Assembly (NCBI GenBank): GCA_963696655.1
Contig: CAVOLB010000123.1
Coordinates: 1-64,000, forward strand
Length of the DNA stretch: 64,000 nucleotides
Origin: Hypericibacter sp963696655
GTDB lineage: Bacteria; Pseudomonadota; Alphaproteobacteria; Dongiales; Dongiaceae
Reading direction: 5' to 3'
Below, piece after piece: positions 42,397-51,309 of this stretch. Below the pieces are notes generated by a model, which was given only the letters and a program-made list of their open reading frames with translations, was not told where the DNA came from and searched no databases. Each line of letters begins with the position of its first letter. Position 1 is the stretch's first letter. The translations under genes and the position numbers were made by a program.

Positions 42397-42427
42397 GAAC
42401 GGCCCGCCCTCACCCGGCGGGCCGTTC
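42397..42427. terminator. Strong hairpin between convergent nrdJ and azoR
   Basis: GAACGGCCCGCC and GGCGGGCCGTTC form a perfect 12-bp stem with a 7-nt loop. Both transcription units converge here, so it may terminate in either direction. A third weaker stem (AGGCGG / CCGCCT) follows near 42,452-42,480. Confidence 0.65.
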
Positions 42428-42507
42428 CCGTTTCGGCACCCGCAAAAGAAAAAGGCGGCCCGCGCTGGCGAACCGCCTCTGTAAAAACGGACCGGACCGC
42501 TCGAGGC

Positions 42508-43137
42508 TCAGGCCGCTTGCCGCTGCCGTTCCTCGATATGGCGGCCGAGCTCGGCATGCGCCGCGCCGATCGCCTGCTCGCGCGCCTCGGGGCCGAAGGC
42601 CAGCTTCTCGGCGCGGACGAAGGTGACGTCCGTGATGCCGATGAAGCCCAGCAGGGTCCGCAAGTGCGGCTCCTGGGAGTCGTAGGACTGCGCCGGGCCT
42701 TCGCTGTAGAGGCCGCCGCGGCTCTCGATCACGATCGCGCGCTTGCCGGTCACGAGGCCCTCGGGGCCCTTCTCCGTATAGCGGAAGGTGACGCCGGCGC
42801 GCAGCACATGGTCGAACCAGGCCTTGAGCGTGGAGGCGATGCCGAAATTATACATCGGCGCGCCGATGATGACGGTGTCGGCCGCCTTCAGCTCGTCGAT
42901 GAGCGTGTTCGAGAGAGCCTGCGTCGCGGCCTGGGCCGCATTGGCGGGCTCGCCGCCGCGAATGGCCGTGGCGGCGTCGGTGGTGAGATGCGGGACCGGC
43001 GTCTCGCCCAGATCGCGGGTGACGACGCGCAGGCCCGGATCCTGGGCGCGCAGATGGGCAACGGCCTTCTCCGCCAGTTGCCGGGAGACCGACGCGCCGC
43101 CGAGCGCGCTGCTGTTGACGACGAGAACGGTGGACAT
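42508..43137 (-). CDS. azoR: FMN-dependent NADH:azoreductase
   Basis: A 209-residue flavodoxin-fold protein. The N-terminal phosphate loop is NSSALGGASVSRQLAEK, followed by GAPMYNFGIASTLKAWFDHVLRAGVTFRYTEKGPEGLV and ESRGGLYSEG, all characteristic of AzoR. It reduces quinones and azo compounds with NADH and FMN and probably limits electrophile stress. The ATG at 43137 is preferred. It is divergent from a LysR gene across 117 bp, which is the usual arrangement for regulation by that LysR protein. Confidence 0.93.
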   Translation of the reverse strand: MSTVLVVNSSALGGASVSRQLAEKAVAHLRAQDPGLRVVTRDLGETPVPHLTTDAATAIRGGEPANAAQAATQALSNTLIDELKAADTVIIGAPMYNFGIASTLKAWFDHVLRAGVTFRYTEKGPEGLVTGKRAIVIESRGGLYSEGPAQSYDSQEPHLRTLLGFIGITDVTFVRAEKLAFGPEAREQAIGAAHAELGRHIEERQRQAA

Positions 43138-43254
43138 GGAATGAACCCCTTCAAACATGAAGCTTGTTTCCGATGGCCTGAAGGTAGTGGTTCACAATCT
43201 GCATCAGTATGCCCATAATCCGCACCTTACTGTTGCTCTGATTGGAACACTGCC

Positions 43255-44208
43255 ATGGCCGAGCTGGAAGATCTCAAGGGCTTCGTCGAGGTGGTCGAAA
43301 CCGGCGGATTCGGACGCGCGGCCAAGCGGTTGGGGGTGTCGAAATCGATCATCAGCCGGCGCGTCGCCCGGCTCGAGGCCGAGCTGGGGACCCGCCTCCT
43401 GAGCCGGACCACGCGCGGCGTGAGCCCGACCGAGGCGGGGCTGGAGTTCAAGACCCGGAGCCAGCGGATCCTGGCGGACCTCGAGGAGGCCCAGGATGCG
43501 GTCGCGAGCCGGGGCAGTGGCGTCATCGGCCAGCTTCGGCTGTCGGTCCCCGTCTCCTTCGGGATCCGCCATGTGACGCCGATCCTGGGCGAGCTCGCCA
43601 AGCGCCATCCGCGGCTCGAGATCCTCGCCGAATATAGCGACCGGTTCGTCGACCTGATCGGCGAGCGCTTCGATGCCGCGATCCGGTTGGGCCAGCTGAA
43701 GGATTCCACCCTGGTGGCCCGGCGGATCGCGCCCATCTATGGCGCCGTGGTGGCGAGCCCTGCCTATCTCGCCGAGAAGGGGCGTCCGCAAACGCCTCAG
43801 GATCTCGCCGCTCACGAATGCCTGATCTATACCGGGAGGACCGTGGCCGAATGGTCCTTTCGGGTCGGCAAGCGATGGGTGGCGGTCCGCCCCGCCGGGC
43901 GCCTTCGCTCGGACAGCGGCGAGGCCCTCCTGCAATGGGCGACCGCCGGGCTCGGCATCGGCGTGCTGCCGACCTTCATCATCTCGGAGGCGATCCAGAG
44001 CGGGCGTCTCGAACCCCTGCTCACCGAGTTCCCGATGCCCGAGGCCGGCCTGTTCCTGGTGCGGCCGCCCGGCGCGCAGGTCTCCGGCAAGCTCCGCGTC
44101 CTGATCGATGCGCTGGTCGAACGCTTCGGCGGTGAGACAGAATGGGATCCCTGCCAAATGGCGGCGCGGCGGCTGGCCCAGCAGGCCGCCGCGTCCTCGG
44201 CGGAATGA
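43255..44208 (+). CDS. LysR-family regulator
   Basis: A 317-residue regulator with an N-terminal helix-turn-helix ELEDLKGFVEVVETGGFGRAAKRLGVSKSIISRRVARLE and an effector domain (GQLRLSVPVSFGIRHVTPIL, GLGIGVLPTFI). It resembles the DsdC/CrgA-type subgroup that often controls a divergent quinone or azo reductase. Its stop overlaps the next ATG (ATGA), so the regulator is also co-transcribed with the downstream TIM-barrel and Rieske genes. Confidence 0.9.
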   Translation: MAELEDLKGFVEVVETGGFGRAAKRLGVSKSIISRRVARLEAELGTRLLSRTTRGVSPTEAGLEFKTRSQRILADLEEAQDAVASRGSGVIGQLRLSVPVSFGIRHVTPILGELAKRHPRLEILAEYSDRFVDLIGERFDAAIRLGQLKDSTLVARRIAPIYGAVVASPAYLAEKGRPQTPQDLAAHECLIYTGRTVAEWSFRVGKRWVAVRPAGRLRSDSGEALLQWATAGLGIGVLPTFIISEAIQSGRLEPLLTEFPMPEAGLFLVRPPGAQVSGKLRVLIDALVERFGGETEWDPCQMAARRLAQQAAASSAE

Positions 44209-45107
44209 TCCAGGTCGGAAAGGCGTCCCCGCCGATGCAGAAACTCCTCGTCTTCCAGTCGCTCTGGGCGATGGAGCGCCGCCGGCCCGACGGGCTGGAA
44301 TGGCTGCTCGAGGAAAAGATCCGCATGATCGCCGAGGCCGGTTTCGACGGCGCCAGCGTCGATTTCGGCGATCTCGCCTTCGCGCGGCAAGCCACGGGCC
44401 TGCTGCGCGAGCATGGCCTCACCTGGCAGATCGAGGCCTTCATCTCCACGGTCGAGGCGCTGAAGCCGATCCTCGTGGGCGCCCGCGAGCTGGGCGGAAC
44501 CCATATCAACCTCTTGCCGGTGGTGCGGCCCTATACGCTCGAAGAATGCGTGCCCTATATCGAGGGCTGGCGGGCGCTGGCGAACGAAGCCGGCGTAAAG
44601 CTCAACATCGAGACGCATCGCAACGAGATGACGACCGACCTCATCTTCACATTGCATCTGCTCGACCGCTTCCCCGACCTGCGCCTCGAAGCCGATCTCT
44701 CCCATTTCCTGGTGGGCCGCGAGTTCTGGTATCCGATCTCGGAAGAGAACCACGCGCTCATCCATCGCATCCTCGACCATGCCTGGGGCCTGCAGGGACG
44801 CGTCGGCAGCCGCGAGCAGATCCAGATCCAGATCGACTTCCCGCAGCATCGCCATTGGGTCGAGCTGTTCCTGACCTGGTGGGAGTACGGAATGCGGAGC
44901 TGGCGCCGGCGTGCCGGGCCCGATGACAGCCTGACCTTCCTGTGCGAGCTTGGGCCCAGGGAATATGCGATCACGGGGCCGGACGGTTACGAGCTTTCCG
45001 ACCGCTGGCTCGAGGCGCAGAAATTGAAGACCATGGTGCGCGACCTCTGGGCACGCATCGAGGCCGAAGACGCCGGCGCGCCGGGCGATCGGGAGAGGAC
45101 GCGATGA
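44205..45107 (+). CDS. Sugar-phosphate isomerase/epimerase-like TIM barrel (AP-endonuclease-2 fold)
   Basis: A 300-residue xylose-isomerase-like barrel. Strand and metal-site patterns include MIAEAGFDGASVDFGD, INLLPVVRPYTLEECVPYIEGW, GVKLNIETHRNEMTTDL, LRLEADLSHFLVGREFW and LTFLCELGPREYAIT, giving Glu, His and Asp ligands for a divalent metal. The substrate is not evident. It overlaps the LysR stop and the Rieske start by 4 bp each. An internal ATG at 44235 is an alternative start. Confidence 0.82.
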   Translation: MIQVGKASPPMQKLLVFQSLWAMERRRPDGLEWLLEEKIRMIAEAGFDGASVDFGDLAFARQATGLLREHGLTWQIEAFISTVEALKPILVGARELGGTHINLLPVVRPYTLEECVPYIEGWRALANEAGVKLNIETHRNEMTTDLIFTLHLLDRFPDLRLEADLSHFLVGREFWYPISEENHALIHRILDHAWGLQGRVGSREQIQIQIDFPQHRHWVELFLTWWEYGMRSWRRRAGPDDSLTFLCELGPREYAITGPDGYELSDRWLEAQKLKTMVRDLWARIEAEDAGAPGDRERTR

Positions 45108-46132
45108 CCAAAACCCTGCTGCCGGTCTCCTGGTATATCGATGCGGATGCCTATCAGCGCGACCGCAAGCGCATCTTCGCGCGCAACTGGTCGCTGTTCG
45201 GGCCGGAAGCGGGCCTGCGAGAGGCGCGAAGCTGGCGCGCCGACAGCGTCAATGGCTGGCCGGTCTTCGTGATCCGAGGCGATGACGGGATCTTGCGCGG
45301 CTTCCACAATGTCTGCCGGCATCGCGCGGCGCGGCTCCTGACGGGCGAAACGGGATCTTGTGCCCGCATCGTCTGTCCCTATCACGCCTGGACCTACGAT
45401 CTGACCGGGGCCCTGCGCAAGGCGCCGAATTTCGGCGCCGAGGGCGAGCTCGATCTCGCCGAGCGCGGCCTGTTCCCGATCCGGGTCGAATGCTGGAACG
45501 AGCTGGTCTTTGTCTGCTTCGACGAAAGCGCGCCGGATCTCACGACCTGGCTCGGCAGTTTGCCGGCCTTATGCGACGAATTTCCCAGGCCGGCCGACCT
45601 CGCCTTGAACGGCAGCTTCTCGGCAGAGGGCGATTGCAACTGGAAGGCCTATTGCGAGAACACCGTCGAAGGCTATCACCTGCCGCTGGTGCATAAGCGG
45701 CTGACCGCCGCGGTCGATCGCAGCCATACGCAGATCAAGGCCTATGACGAAGGCCGGCTGGTCGTGTTCCATGTCAGCTATGCTGGCGAGGACAGCGCGC
45801 TGCGCGGGAACCAGGGCATCTGGTTCTACCGCTTCCCGGGATTCCAGGGCGTGGCCGGCGCGCGCAGCTTCAAGGCCGAGCGGATCGAACCCCTTTCCCC
45901 CACCCGCATGAAGCTCACCAACTGGTCCTGGTTCGCCGATCTCTCTGCCGAGGAGCGCGCCGATTCCACCGCATGGAACAAGCAGATCACGGCTGAGGAT
46001 ATGGGCGTCTGCGAGAGCGTGCAGCGGAACTTCGAGGCCGGGGTCTATCAGTCCGGTGTGCTGTCGCCGCTGCAGGAAGGCCATCTGGCACGGCTGCAGA
46101 CGCTGATCGCCGAGGCGATCGGCGGCGCCTAG
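45104..46132 (+). CDS. Rieske [2Fe-2S] aromatic-ring-hydroxylating oxygenase alpha subunit
   Basis: A 342-residue oxygenase. The Rieske cluster motif is CRHRAARLL plus CPYHAWTYDL (CxH...CxxH). The catalytic domain has NWKAYCENTVEGYHLPLVHKRL, where Glu/His residues form the mononuclear iron site (N-x-x-E-x-x-H-x-x-x-x-H pattern). It probably hydroxylates or demethylates an aromatic or quaternary-amine substrate. No beta subunit or reductase gene is adjacent, so an electron donor must come from elsewhere. It is coupled (ATGA) to the TIM-barrel gene. Confidence 0.92.
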   Translation: MTKTLLPVSWYIDADAYQRDRKRIFARNWSLFGPEAGLREARSWRADSVNGWPVFVIRGDDGILRGFHNVCRHRAARLLTGETGSCARIVCPYHAWTYDLTGALRKAPNFGAEGELDLAERGLFPIRVECWNELVFVCFDESAPDLTTWLGSLPALCDEFPRPADLALNGSFSAEGDCNWKAYCENTVEGYHLPLVHKRLTAAVDRSHTQIKAYDEGRLVVFHVSYAGEDSALRGNQGIWFYRFPGFQGVAGARSFKAERIEPLSPTRMKLTNWSWFADLSAEERADSTAWNKQITAEDMGVCESVQRNFEAGVYQSGVLSPLQEGHLARLQTLIAEAIGGA

Positions 46133-46185
46133 AGAAAATCCGGCGCGACCGGTGGCGGTCACTGTCACGAGATGAACAGCGGAAC

Positions 46186-46848
46186 ATGAGAGTTCTCGGC
46201 AGGCTGCTGGTCGTCCTTCTCGTCATGGCGGCCATGCTGTTCGCCGCCGCCGGAACCCTCGACTACTGGCAGGCCTGGCTGTTCCTCGCCGCCTACGCCG
46301 CATCGTCCCTCGCGATCACCCTCTATCTCATGAAAAGGGACCCGGCGCTCCTGGAGCGCCGAAAGCGGGGCGGGCCCACGGCCGAGAAGGAACCGACCCA
46401 GAAGATCATCATGTCCTTCGCGTCGCTGGCCTTCATCGGCCTGCTCGTCCTGCCCGCACTCGATCGTCGCTTCACCTGGTCGGAGATGCCGCCATATGCC
46501 GTGTTGGCCGGAGACCTGATTTTCCTGCTGGGCTGGGTCGCCATCTTCTTTGTGTTCAAGGAGAACAGCTTCGCCTCCGCCACGGTCGAGCTGGCACCGG
46601 AACAACGAGTCGTCTCGACGGGTCCTTACGCGCTCGTCCGGCACCCCATGTATGCCGGGGGCCTCGTCATGCTGCTGGGAATCCCGATCGCGCTGGGTTC
46701 CTGGTGGGGCCTGCTCGTCATCGTCGCGATGATCCCAGCCCTAATCTGGCGACTGATCGACGAGGAGAGATTCCTGGCGAGGAATCTGCCGGGCTATGCG
46801 GTGTACCAAAGAAAATTGCGCTATCGCCTGATACCCAAGATCTGGTAG
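46186..46848 (+). CDS. Membrane methyltransferase of the isoprenylcysteine/phospholipid type
   Basis: A 220-residue integral membrane protein with four or five hydrophobic segments. The C-terminal signature VVSTGPYALVRHPMYAGGLVMLLG and WRLIDEERFLARNLPGYAVYQRKLRYRLIPKIW is that of ICMT/PEMT-like methyltransferases, which use SAM and act at membranes. The physiological acceptor is unknown. The gene stands alone, 53 bp after the Rieske gene. Confidence 0.85.
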   Translation: MRVLGRLLVVLLVMAAMLFAAAGTLDYWQAWLFLAAYAASSLAITLYLMKRDPALLERRKRGGPTAEKEPTQKIIMSFASLAFIGLLVLPALDRRFTWSEMPPYAVLAGDLIFLLGWVAIFFVFKENSFASATVELAPEQRVVSTGPYALVRHPMYAGGLVMLLGIPIALGSWWGLLVIVAMIPALIWRLIDEERFLARNLPGYAVYQRKLRYRLIPKIW

Positions 46849-46947
46849 CGCGCCAGTTGGGCTGTCATCGCGAACATGGCCTCCCCTGCCGCCGCGCATT
46901 CAACCTGCCATACGGCGTCGCCCTGGTGAGTCCAGGGGGTATGCGGG

Positions 46948-47136
46948 CTAGGACAGGGGTAGCCATCGCTTGGGATCGTTCAATTCATCTTCCGCGACAA
47001 TCGGCCTGTCTTTCTTGTCGGCCTCATTGTGCAGCACCCAGCGGACCGGGCTCTCGATTTCACTGCTGGGACCAACAACAACATAGAGTTGGCCCGCATG
47101 AACCCCTGAGAGTTTCTTGTACCGGGTATTGATCAT
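46948..47136 (-). CDS. Small conserved hypothetical protein
   Basis: A 62-residue soluble protein beginning MINTRYKKLSGVHAGQLYVV and ending NDPKRWLPLS. The start is supported by a GGAGG sequence 8-10 nt upstream. It is predicted to be mostly beta (GQLYVVVGPSSEIESPVRWVLHN). No family was recognised. The 170 bp to the nuclease gene (47,137-47,306) contain no other feature. Confidence 0.55.
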   Translation of the reverse strand: MINTRYKKLSGVHAGQLYVVVGPSSEIESPVRWVLHNEADKKDRPIVAEDELNDPKRWLPLS

Positions 47137-47306
47137 CGTCGTTGTCCTCCAGGTTGCGAGCGCCAAGGAACCTGACCAGCTCGACGTTCCACCGAACGGT
47201 GAGCCTTTCGGGATTGGAGCCTTGCGGTTTGATACGCCTCCTGCCAAGGCGATGGCAAGGGACCCTCGTGCGGAGCTACAAGCGCGCAACAAGAGGTGAA
47301 CGCGAG

Positions 47307-47978
47307 CTAGTGGGCCCTGCGCCACTCCGATGGGACCATGAACGAGCCGGCCCAGATCCCGCGCTTCCCCGCCTGCGCGGCATTCTCCTGCGGCACATAG
47401 TCGAGGCTGTAATGCCGGTACGCCACCGCCCAGCCATTTGCGACCATCCAGGCGTTCACATCCTCAGAACCCAGATGGCAAACTGCAACAGTGCGGCCGA
47501 AGCGGTCGACGCCGCGTGCGCGGCAGGACACCGTGCCGCCGGCGATGTGATCGACCAGGGCGACGGTTGCCTTCCAGCCGCAGTCGAAAACCTGGCCGGA
47601 GGCACTCTTGCAAGTCTGATGGCTCTCCGGCGCATCGATCCCGAAGAGCCTGATCCTCGAGCCGTGAATGTTGATCGTGTCGCCGTTGATGACGCGAGGA
47701 TAGCCGGAGGCGGCGATATTCGGCGAAGCCCCACTGTGCAGTTCCGGGAGCGAAACCGGGCTGTCCCGGTCCGGTGCATTGTGGCTTGCCACAGCGCTTG
47801 CCAAAACAGCCGCAACAAGCGTCAACCAGGACAGTCGGAGCGAGGCGTCCGAAGAATTCGCGATCTCCTTCGGAGTACCGGCGCTGCCATGCTGCGGCCA
47901 GAACTTACGCACCGCGCACAAAACAATGAGCGCGCCGATCATCGCCAAGGTTGCAATGCGAGCGGTACTCACGGGCAT
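47307..47978 (-). CDS. Thermonuclease (SNase)-family nuclease with membrane anchors
   Basis: A 223-residue protein. Two hydrophobic segments (ATLAMIGALIVLCAV and WLTLVAAVLASAVA) precede a staphylococcal-nuclease-like domain: VINGDTINIHGSRIRLFGIDAPES, then CRARGVDRFGRTVAVCHLG and VANGWAVAYRHYSLDYVPQENAAQAGKRGIW. The Arg and Asp/Glu residues of the SNase active site are in IRLFGIDAPE and DRFGRTVA. It probably degrades DNA/RNA outside the cytoplasm. Confidence 0.85.
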   Translation of the reverse strand: MPVSTARIATLAMIGALIVLCAVRKFWPQHGSAGTPKEIANSSDASLRLSWLTLVAAVLASAVASHNAPDRDSPVSLPELHSGASPNIAASGYPRVINGDTINIHGSRIRLFGIDAPESHQTCKSASGQVFDCGWKATVALVDHIAGGTVSCRARGVDRFGRTVAVCHLGSEDVNAWMVANGWAVAYRHYSLDYVPQENAAQAGKRGIWAGSFMVPSEWRRAH

Positions 47979-48269
47979 CGCCTGTGCTCCCGGAACATTG
48001 CCGCCGTTCCTTGCCCAGGGCGTCAAATACAGGGGGCGACCGAGCCCACGCCAACAGAGCTCTGGCGGCGGCACATATCTGCGTTTCCCAAGCGTGCGCC
48101 TGTTGTTGTTGACACTCCCTTAAGGACCCGAAGGTGGCGCCCACGGCCTCACTCGACCGGTTTTCCCTCACCGTCAGGCGGCGCCGTGCGCGGCAAGACA
48201 CCGGCTTCGGTGTCCTTCGGAATTCCGGGGCGATCCGCCGAAATTGAAAGAGGGCCGGCATGAAGGGGC

Positions 48270-48288
48270 GGCGGGCTTTTGGCCCGCC
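48270..48288. terminator. Hairpin in the 364-bp gap 47,979-48,342
   Basis: GGCGGGC, loop TTTTG, GCCCGCC. It lies between the 5' end of the nuclease gene and the 3' end of the VOC gene, both minus-strand. It may end the upstream stress-gene cluster. No gene was supported in the rest of the gap. Confidence 0.4.
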
Positions 48289-48342
48289 CGCACCCTTCAC
48301 CCGACCCTCATTCCTCGAAACGAGAGACGGATGCGCCGCAGC

Positions 48343-48756
48343 CTAATGCGCCACGATCACCATCCAGCCCACGCCGAACTTGTCCTGCAGCATGCCGAAG
48401 CGCGGCGAGAAGAAGGTCTTGGCCAACGGCATCCGTACCTGGCCACCGTCGGCCAAGGCGTTGAACCGCTTGTCGGCCTCGGCCTCGGTCGGCACCGTGA
48501 GCGTCAGGGAGAAGCCTTCGAAGGCCGCCTTCTGCTGGCAGCCGCCGTCCGTGGCCATCACGACCGAGTCACCGATCCTCATCGCGGCATGCATCACCTT
48601 GTTCTCGGAGCCGGGCGGGACCATGCCCGGTGGTGCCGGCTCCGGGCTGTCCTTGAAGCGCATCAGCATCGTGGTCTCGGCGCCGACGGCGCGGCGATAG
48701 AACTCGATCGCTTCCTCGCAGCGGCCATCGAACATCAGATAGGGTTGAACGAGCAT
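48343..48756 (-). CDS. PhnB-like VOC-superfamily protein
   Basis: A 137-residue VOC domain: LVQPYLMFDGRCEEAIEFYRRAVGAE, then HAAMRIGDSVVMATDG and PLAKTFFSPRFGMLQDKFGVGWMVIV. This is the PhnB/'3-demethylubiquinone methyltransferase-like' subgroup, whose biochemical role is mostly unknown. It is the last gene of the minus-strand ArsR-AHSA1-DUF899 cluster. Confidence 0.88.
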   Translation of the reverse strand: MLVQPYLMFDGRCEEAIEFYRRAVGAETTMLMRFKDSPEPAPPGMVPPGSENKVMHAAMRIGDSVVMATDGGCQQKAAFEGFSLTLTVPTEAEADKRFNALADGGQVRMPLAKTFFSPRFGMLQDKFGVGWMVIVAH

Positions 48757-48897
48757 GGTGTCTCCTTGTCTGGGGTGGAAGTGATTGACGTCGTCGATGT
48801 CTGGAAGGCGTCGGCGGTGCGGCAAGGTCGGCTGCCGCCCATCCCTGTTGTTATTGTTGCGTCCGGCTGGACGAAGCGAAGATGGTGGCTCCTGGGC

Positions 48898-49437
48898 CTA
48901 TGACGCGGGCGCCGACTCCACCAGGGTCTTGAGCTGTGCCAGTCCCTGCTCGAACTGGCCGCCCACCATCTTGTCCATGTTCATGAACAGCCCCACGGCT
49001 TTGAACATGAAATTGTTGTGACCGGTCATGCTCCAGGTGATCGCGGTCTGGCCGCCCTGGGGCGCCAGGCTGAACTCGGCCATGTTGGTGGCGGCGAAGG
49101 GCTTCAGGAAATCCAGTCGGATCTGAACAAGCGCGTTGGGCCGGCTGTCGGTGATCGTCGCCTTGCCCTCGCCGACATTCTTGTTGCCGACCCACTCATA
49201 GATGGCGCCGACACCGGCGGGAGCGCCGCCATAGGTTCGCTTCAACGCCGGGTCGATCTTGTCGTAAGGCGACCAGGCCTCCCATTTGTGGAAATCGTTC
49301 ACCTGGGCGAAGACGGCGTCGGCCGGTGCTGCGATCGTGGTCGTCCGCTCGATGCGGAAGTCCGAGGGTTGCAGCGCCACGACGACGACGAAGACGAGGA
49401 TGATGGCGGCAATGCCGATCAGGATTTTCAATAGCAT
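48898..49437 (-). CDS. SRPBCC/polyketide-cyclase-like protein with N-terminal membrane anchor
   Basis: A 179-residue protein with one N-terminal helix (LLKILIGIAAIILVFVVVVAL) and a START-like SRPBCC domain: FRIERTTTIAAPADAVFAQVNDFHKWEAWSPYDKIDP. The fold binds hydrophobic ligands. It is one of three SRPBCC genes in this cluster; the ligand is unknown. Confidence 0.88.
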   Translation of the reverse strand: MLLKILIGIAAIILVFVVVVALQPSDFRIERTTTIAAPADAVFAQVNDFHKWEAWSPYDKIDPALKRTYGGAPAGVGAIYEWVGNKNVGEGKATITDSRPNALVQIRLDFLKPFAATNMAEFSLAPQGGQTAITWSMTGHNNFMFKAVGLFMNMDKMVGGQFEQGLAQLKTLVESAPAS

Positions 49438-49495
49438 CGAAGATCTTCTCCAAAAAATGGGGGACGTCGGACAGGTCCGGGTCTTCTCGCTGCGC

Positions 49496-49963
49496 TTATC
49501 GCTCGCGTTCCAAGGCCCGCCCCAGGCTGTCCAGCAGCCCGTTCGTGCCTTCTTCGCGCGACTTCACATTGTCGTAGCCGTCGAGGAACGCGCCCTGCTC
49601 GGTAAAGGTGAGCTTCGTGCCCTTGCCCTGCGGCTTGACCTGCACCGTGGCCAGCGACACCGAGATCCGGACCTTGTCGAGATGCATGTCGTAACAAAAG
49701 ACGATGCGCTCGCCTGGCACGATGTCCTGGTAGGTCGCGTTGTAGATGTGAGCCTTGCCGCCTTTCTGGCGGCTGGTGACCTGATCGCGGCCGCCGACCC
49801 GGAAGTCGAGATCGAGCTTGCCGGTTTCCCAGCCCTCCTCCTCGCCGGCGAACCAGCGAGCCTTCGCCTCTGCCGACGCCCAGGCGGCGAAGACCCGCGC
49901 CGGCGGAGCGTTGTAGATCCGTTCGATGGTGAAGGTGGCGTGCGTCACGGATCGTTCCGTCAT
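49496..49963 (-). CDS. AHSA1-type SRPBCC protein
   Basis: A 155-residue AHSA1-domain protein: HATFTIERIYNAPPARVFAAWASAEAKARWFAG, then GGRDQVTSRQKGG and LTFTEQGAFLDG. The ATG at 49963 is chosen over a longer frame reaching into the DUF899 gene. Bacterial relatives are often co-operonic with an ArsR repressor, as here. Confidence 0.88.
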   Translation of the reverse strand: MTERSVTHATFTIERIYNAPPARVFAAWASAEAKARWFAGEEEGWETGKLDLDFRVGGRDQVTSRQKGGKAHIYNATYQDIVPGERIVFCYDMHLDKVRISVSLATVQVKPQGKGTKLTFTEQGAFLDGYDNVKSREEGTNGLLDSLGRALERER

Positions 49964-50009
49964 CGCTCTCTCCAGGGGTTTGGTACTCGTCGGCGGGGGC
50001 AGCCTCCGG

Positions 50010-50798
50010 TCATCCCGCCTTCTCGAGCCGCGCGCGCATTTCAGACACCGGATCGGCCTGAGCGTCGCAGCAGGAGTCGCTGTTGGCGGCGGCATTGGGC
50101 GGGGCGTCATAGCGGTCGTGATGGCGCACCCAGTCCATGCCTTCCTTCTCGTTGCGGCCCTTGGGCGTCATGTCGAGGAAATGATGCGCGCCCAGCAGGA
50201 TGTCGCCGCCGCGCGCATAGGCCGAGTAGGTGTGGAAGATCCCTCCGGACGGATCCTTGTAGAACACGCTGACGCCGGGCAGCTCGTCGAACATGTAGTC
50301 GACGGCCTCGAAGTTATAGACGACCTTTCCCTTGGCCTTTTCGGCCTCGGTGAAGGAAACGTGATAGTCGAAATTGAAATCGCATCCGTCCGACGAGACC
50401 CATTTGAAGCGCCAGCCCATGCGCTTCTTGAAGGCCTCGATCTTGGGCCAGGGTGCGCGCGAGACCGCCATCAGCGTCACGTCATGATGCTTGAGATGCA
50501 GAATGGGGCCGTCCATGTGATCGGCCATGAAGGAGCAGGAGGGGCAGCCCTGCGGCCAGTCCGGGCCGAACATGAAATGATAGACGATCAGCTGGCTGCG
50601 GCCGGCAAAGAGATCGGACAGCGTCTGCTTTCCGCGGGGGCCCTCGAAGACATAGGTCTTCTCGACCTTGACCCAGGGAAGCCGCCGGCGCTCGGCGGCG
50701 AGCTCGTCCTGCAGCCGGGTCAGTTCCTTCTCCTTCGCCAGATGGGCCTTGCGCGCGGCCAGCCATTCCTGCTCCGAGACGATCTTGCGCGGTTGCAT
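50010..50798 (-). CDS. DUF899 (thioredoxin-fold) family protein
   Basis: A 262-residue protein starting RKIVSEQEWLAARKAHLAKEKELTRLQDELAAERRRLPWV, the DUF899 signature, followed by YHFMFGPDWPQGCPSCSFMADHMDG with a C-P-S-C redox-like motif and VSVFYKDPSGGIFHTYSAYARGGD. It probably has a thioredoxin-like fold; biochemical function is not established. It lies between two AHSA1 genes. Confidence 0.9.
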   Translation of the reverse strand: MQPRKIVSEQEWLAARKAHLAKEKELTRLQDELAAERRRLPWVKVEKTYVFEGPRGKQTLSDLFAGRSQLIVYHFMFGPDWPQGCPSCSFMADHMDGPILHLKHHDVTLMAVSRAPWPKIEAFKKRMGWRFKWVSSDGCDFNFDYHVSFTEAEKAKGKVVYNFEAVDYMFDELPGVSVFYKDPSGGIFHTYSAYARGGDILLGAHHFLDMTPKGRNEKEGMDWVRHHDRYDAPPNAAANSDSCCDAQADPVSEMRARLEKAG

Positions 50799-50817
50799 GT
50801 CGAATCTCCCTGATAGG

Positions 50818-51309
50818 TCAAGGCCGGTCGGCCAGATGACGTTCGAGATGGTCGATGCTCTGATTCCAGCCCTCTTTCATGCCGTTGAGCATGGCGGCGG
50901 CGATGTCGCCCGCCCCTCTTGCGGTCGTCCTCAAGACGAACGCCGTCCCGCCTGCCGCCTCCGACAGGGTCACATCGATGACGGCCTCGAGCTGCGGCAT
51001 CTGCTGCGAGTCATGGGCGGTCGTGACGAGGACGAGGCGTTCCGGCATGACGACCTCGCGATAGCGGCCATGCATCCAGTAGTCGCCCTGGTCCGCCCAG
51101 CGCATGCAGACATTGAATGCGCCGTCAGGCTGCGGATCGGCGTCACAGGCGGGAACCGTGAATCCGTCGGGCGCCCACCATTGCGCGATGCGCCGGGCGT
51201 CGGTCCAGGCCGCGAAGACCCGTTCGCGCGGTGCCGCGAAGACCCGCGTGAGGGTGATCGTCCGCTCAGTGGGTTTCGCGGCGGCGGCGTTTCCTGCCTT
51301 TGCGGGCAT
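50818..51309 (-). CDS. AHSA1-type SRPBCC protein
   Basis: A 163-residue protein with TERTITLTRVFAAPRERVFAAWTDARRIAQWWAPDGF and a C-terminal MKEGWNQSIDHLERHL, diagnostic of AHSA1-like SRPBCC proteins. Its 5' end overlaps the ArsR gene by 44 bp, so the two are tightly coupled; ArsR-AHSA1 pairs are common. Confidence 0.88.
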   Translation of the reverse strand: MPAKAGNAAAAKPTERTITLTRVFAAPRERVFAAWTDARRIAQWWAPDGFTVPACDADPQPDGAFNVCMRWADQGDYWMHGRYREVVMPERLVLVTTAHDSQQMPQLEAVIDVTLSEAAGGTAFVLRTTARGAGDIAAAMLNGMKEGWNQSIDHLERHLADRP

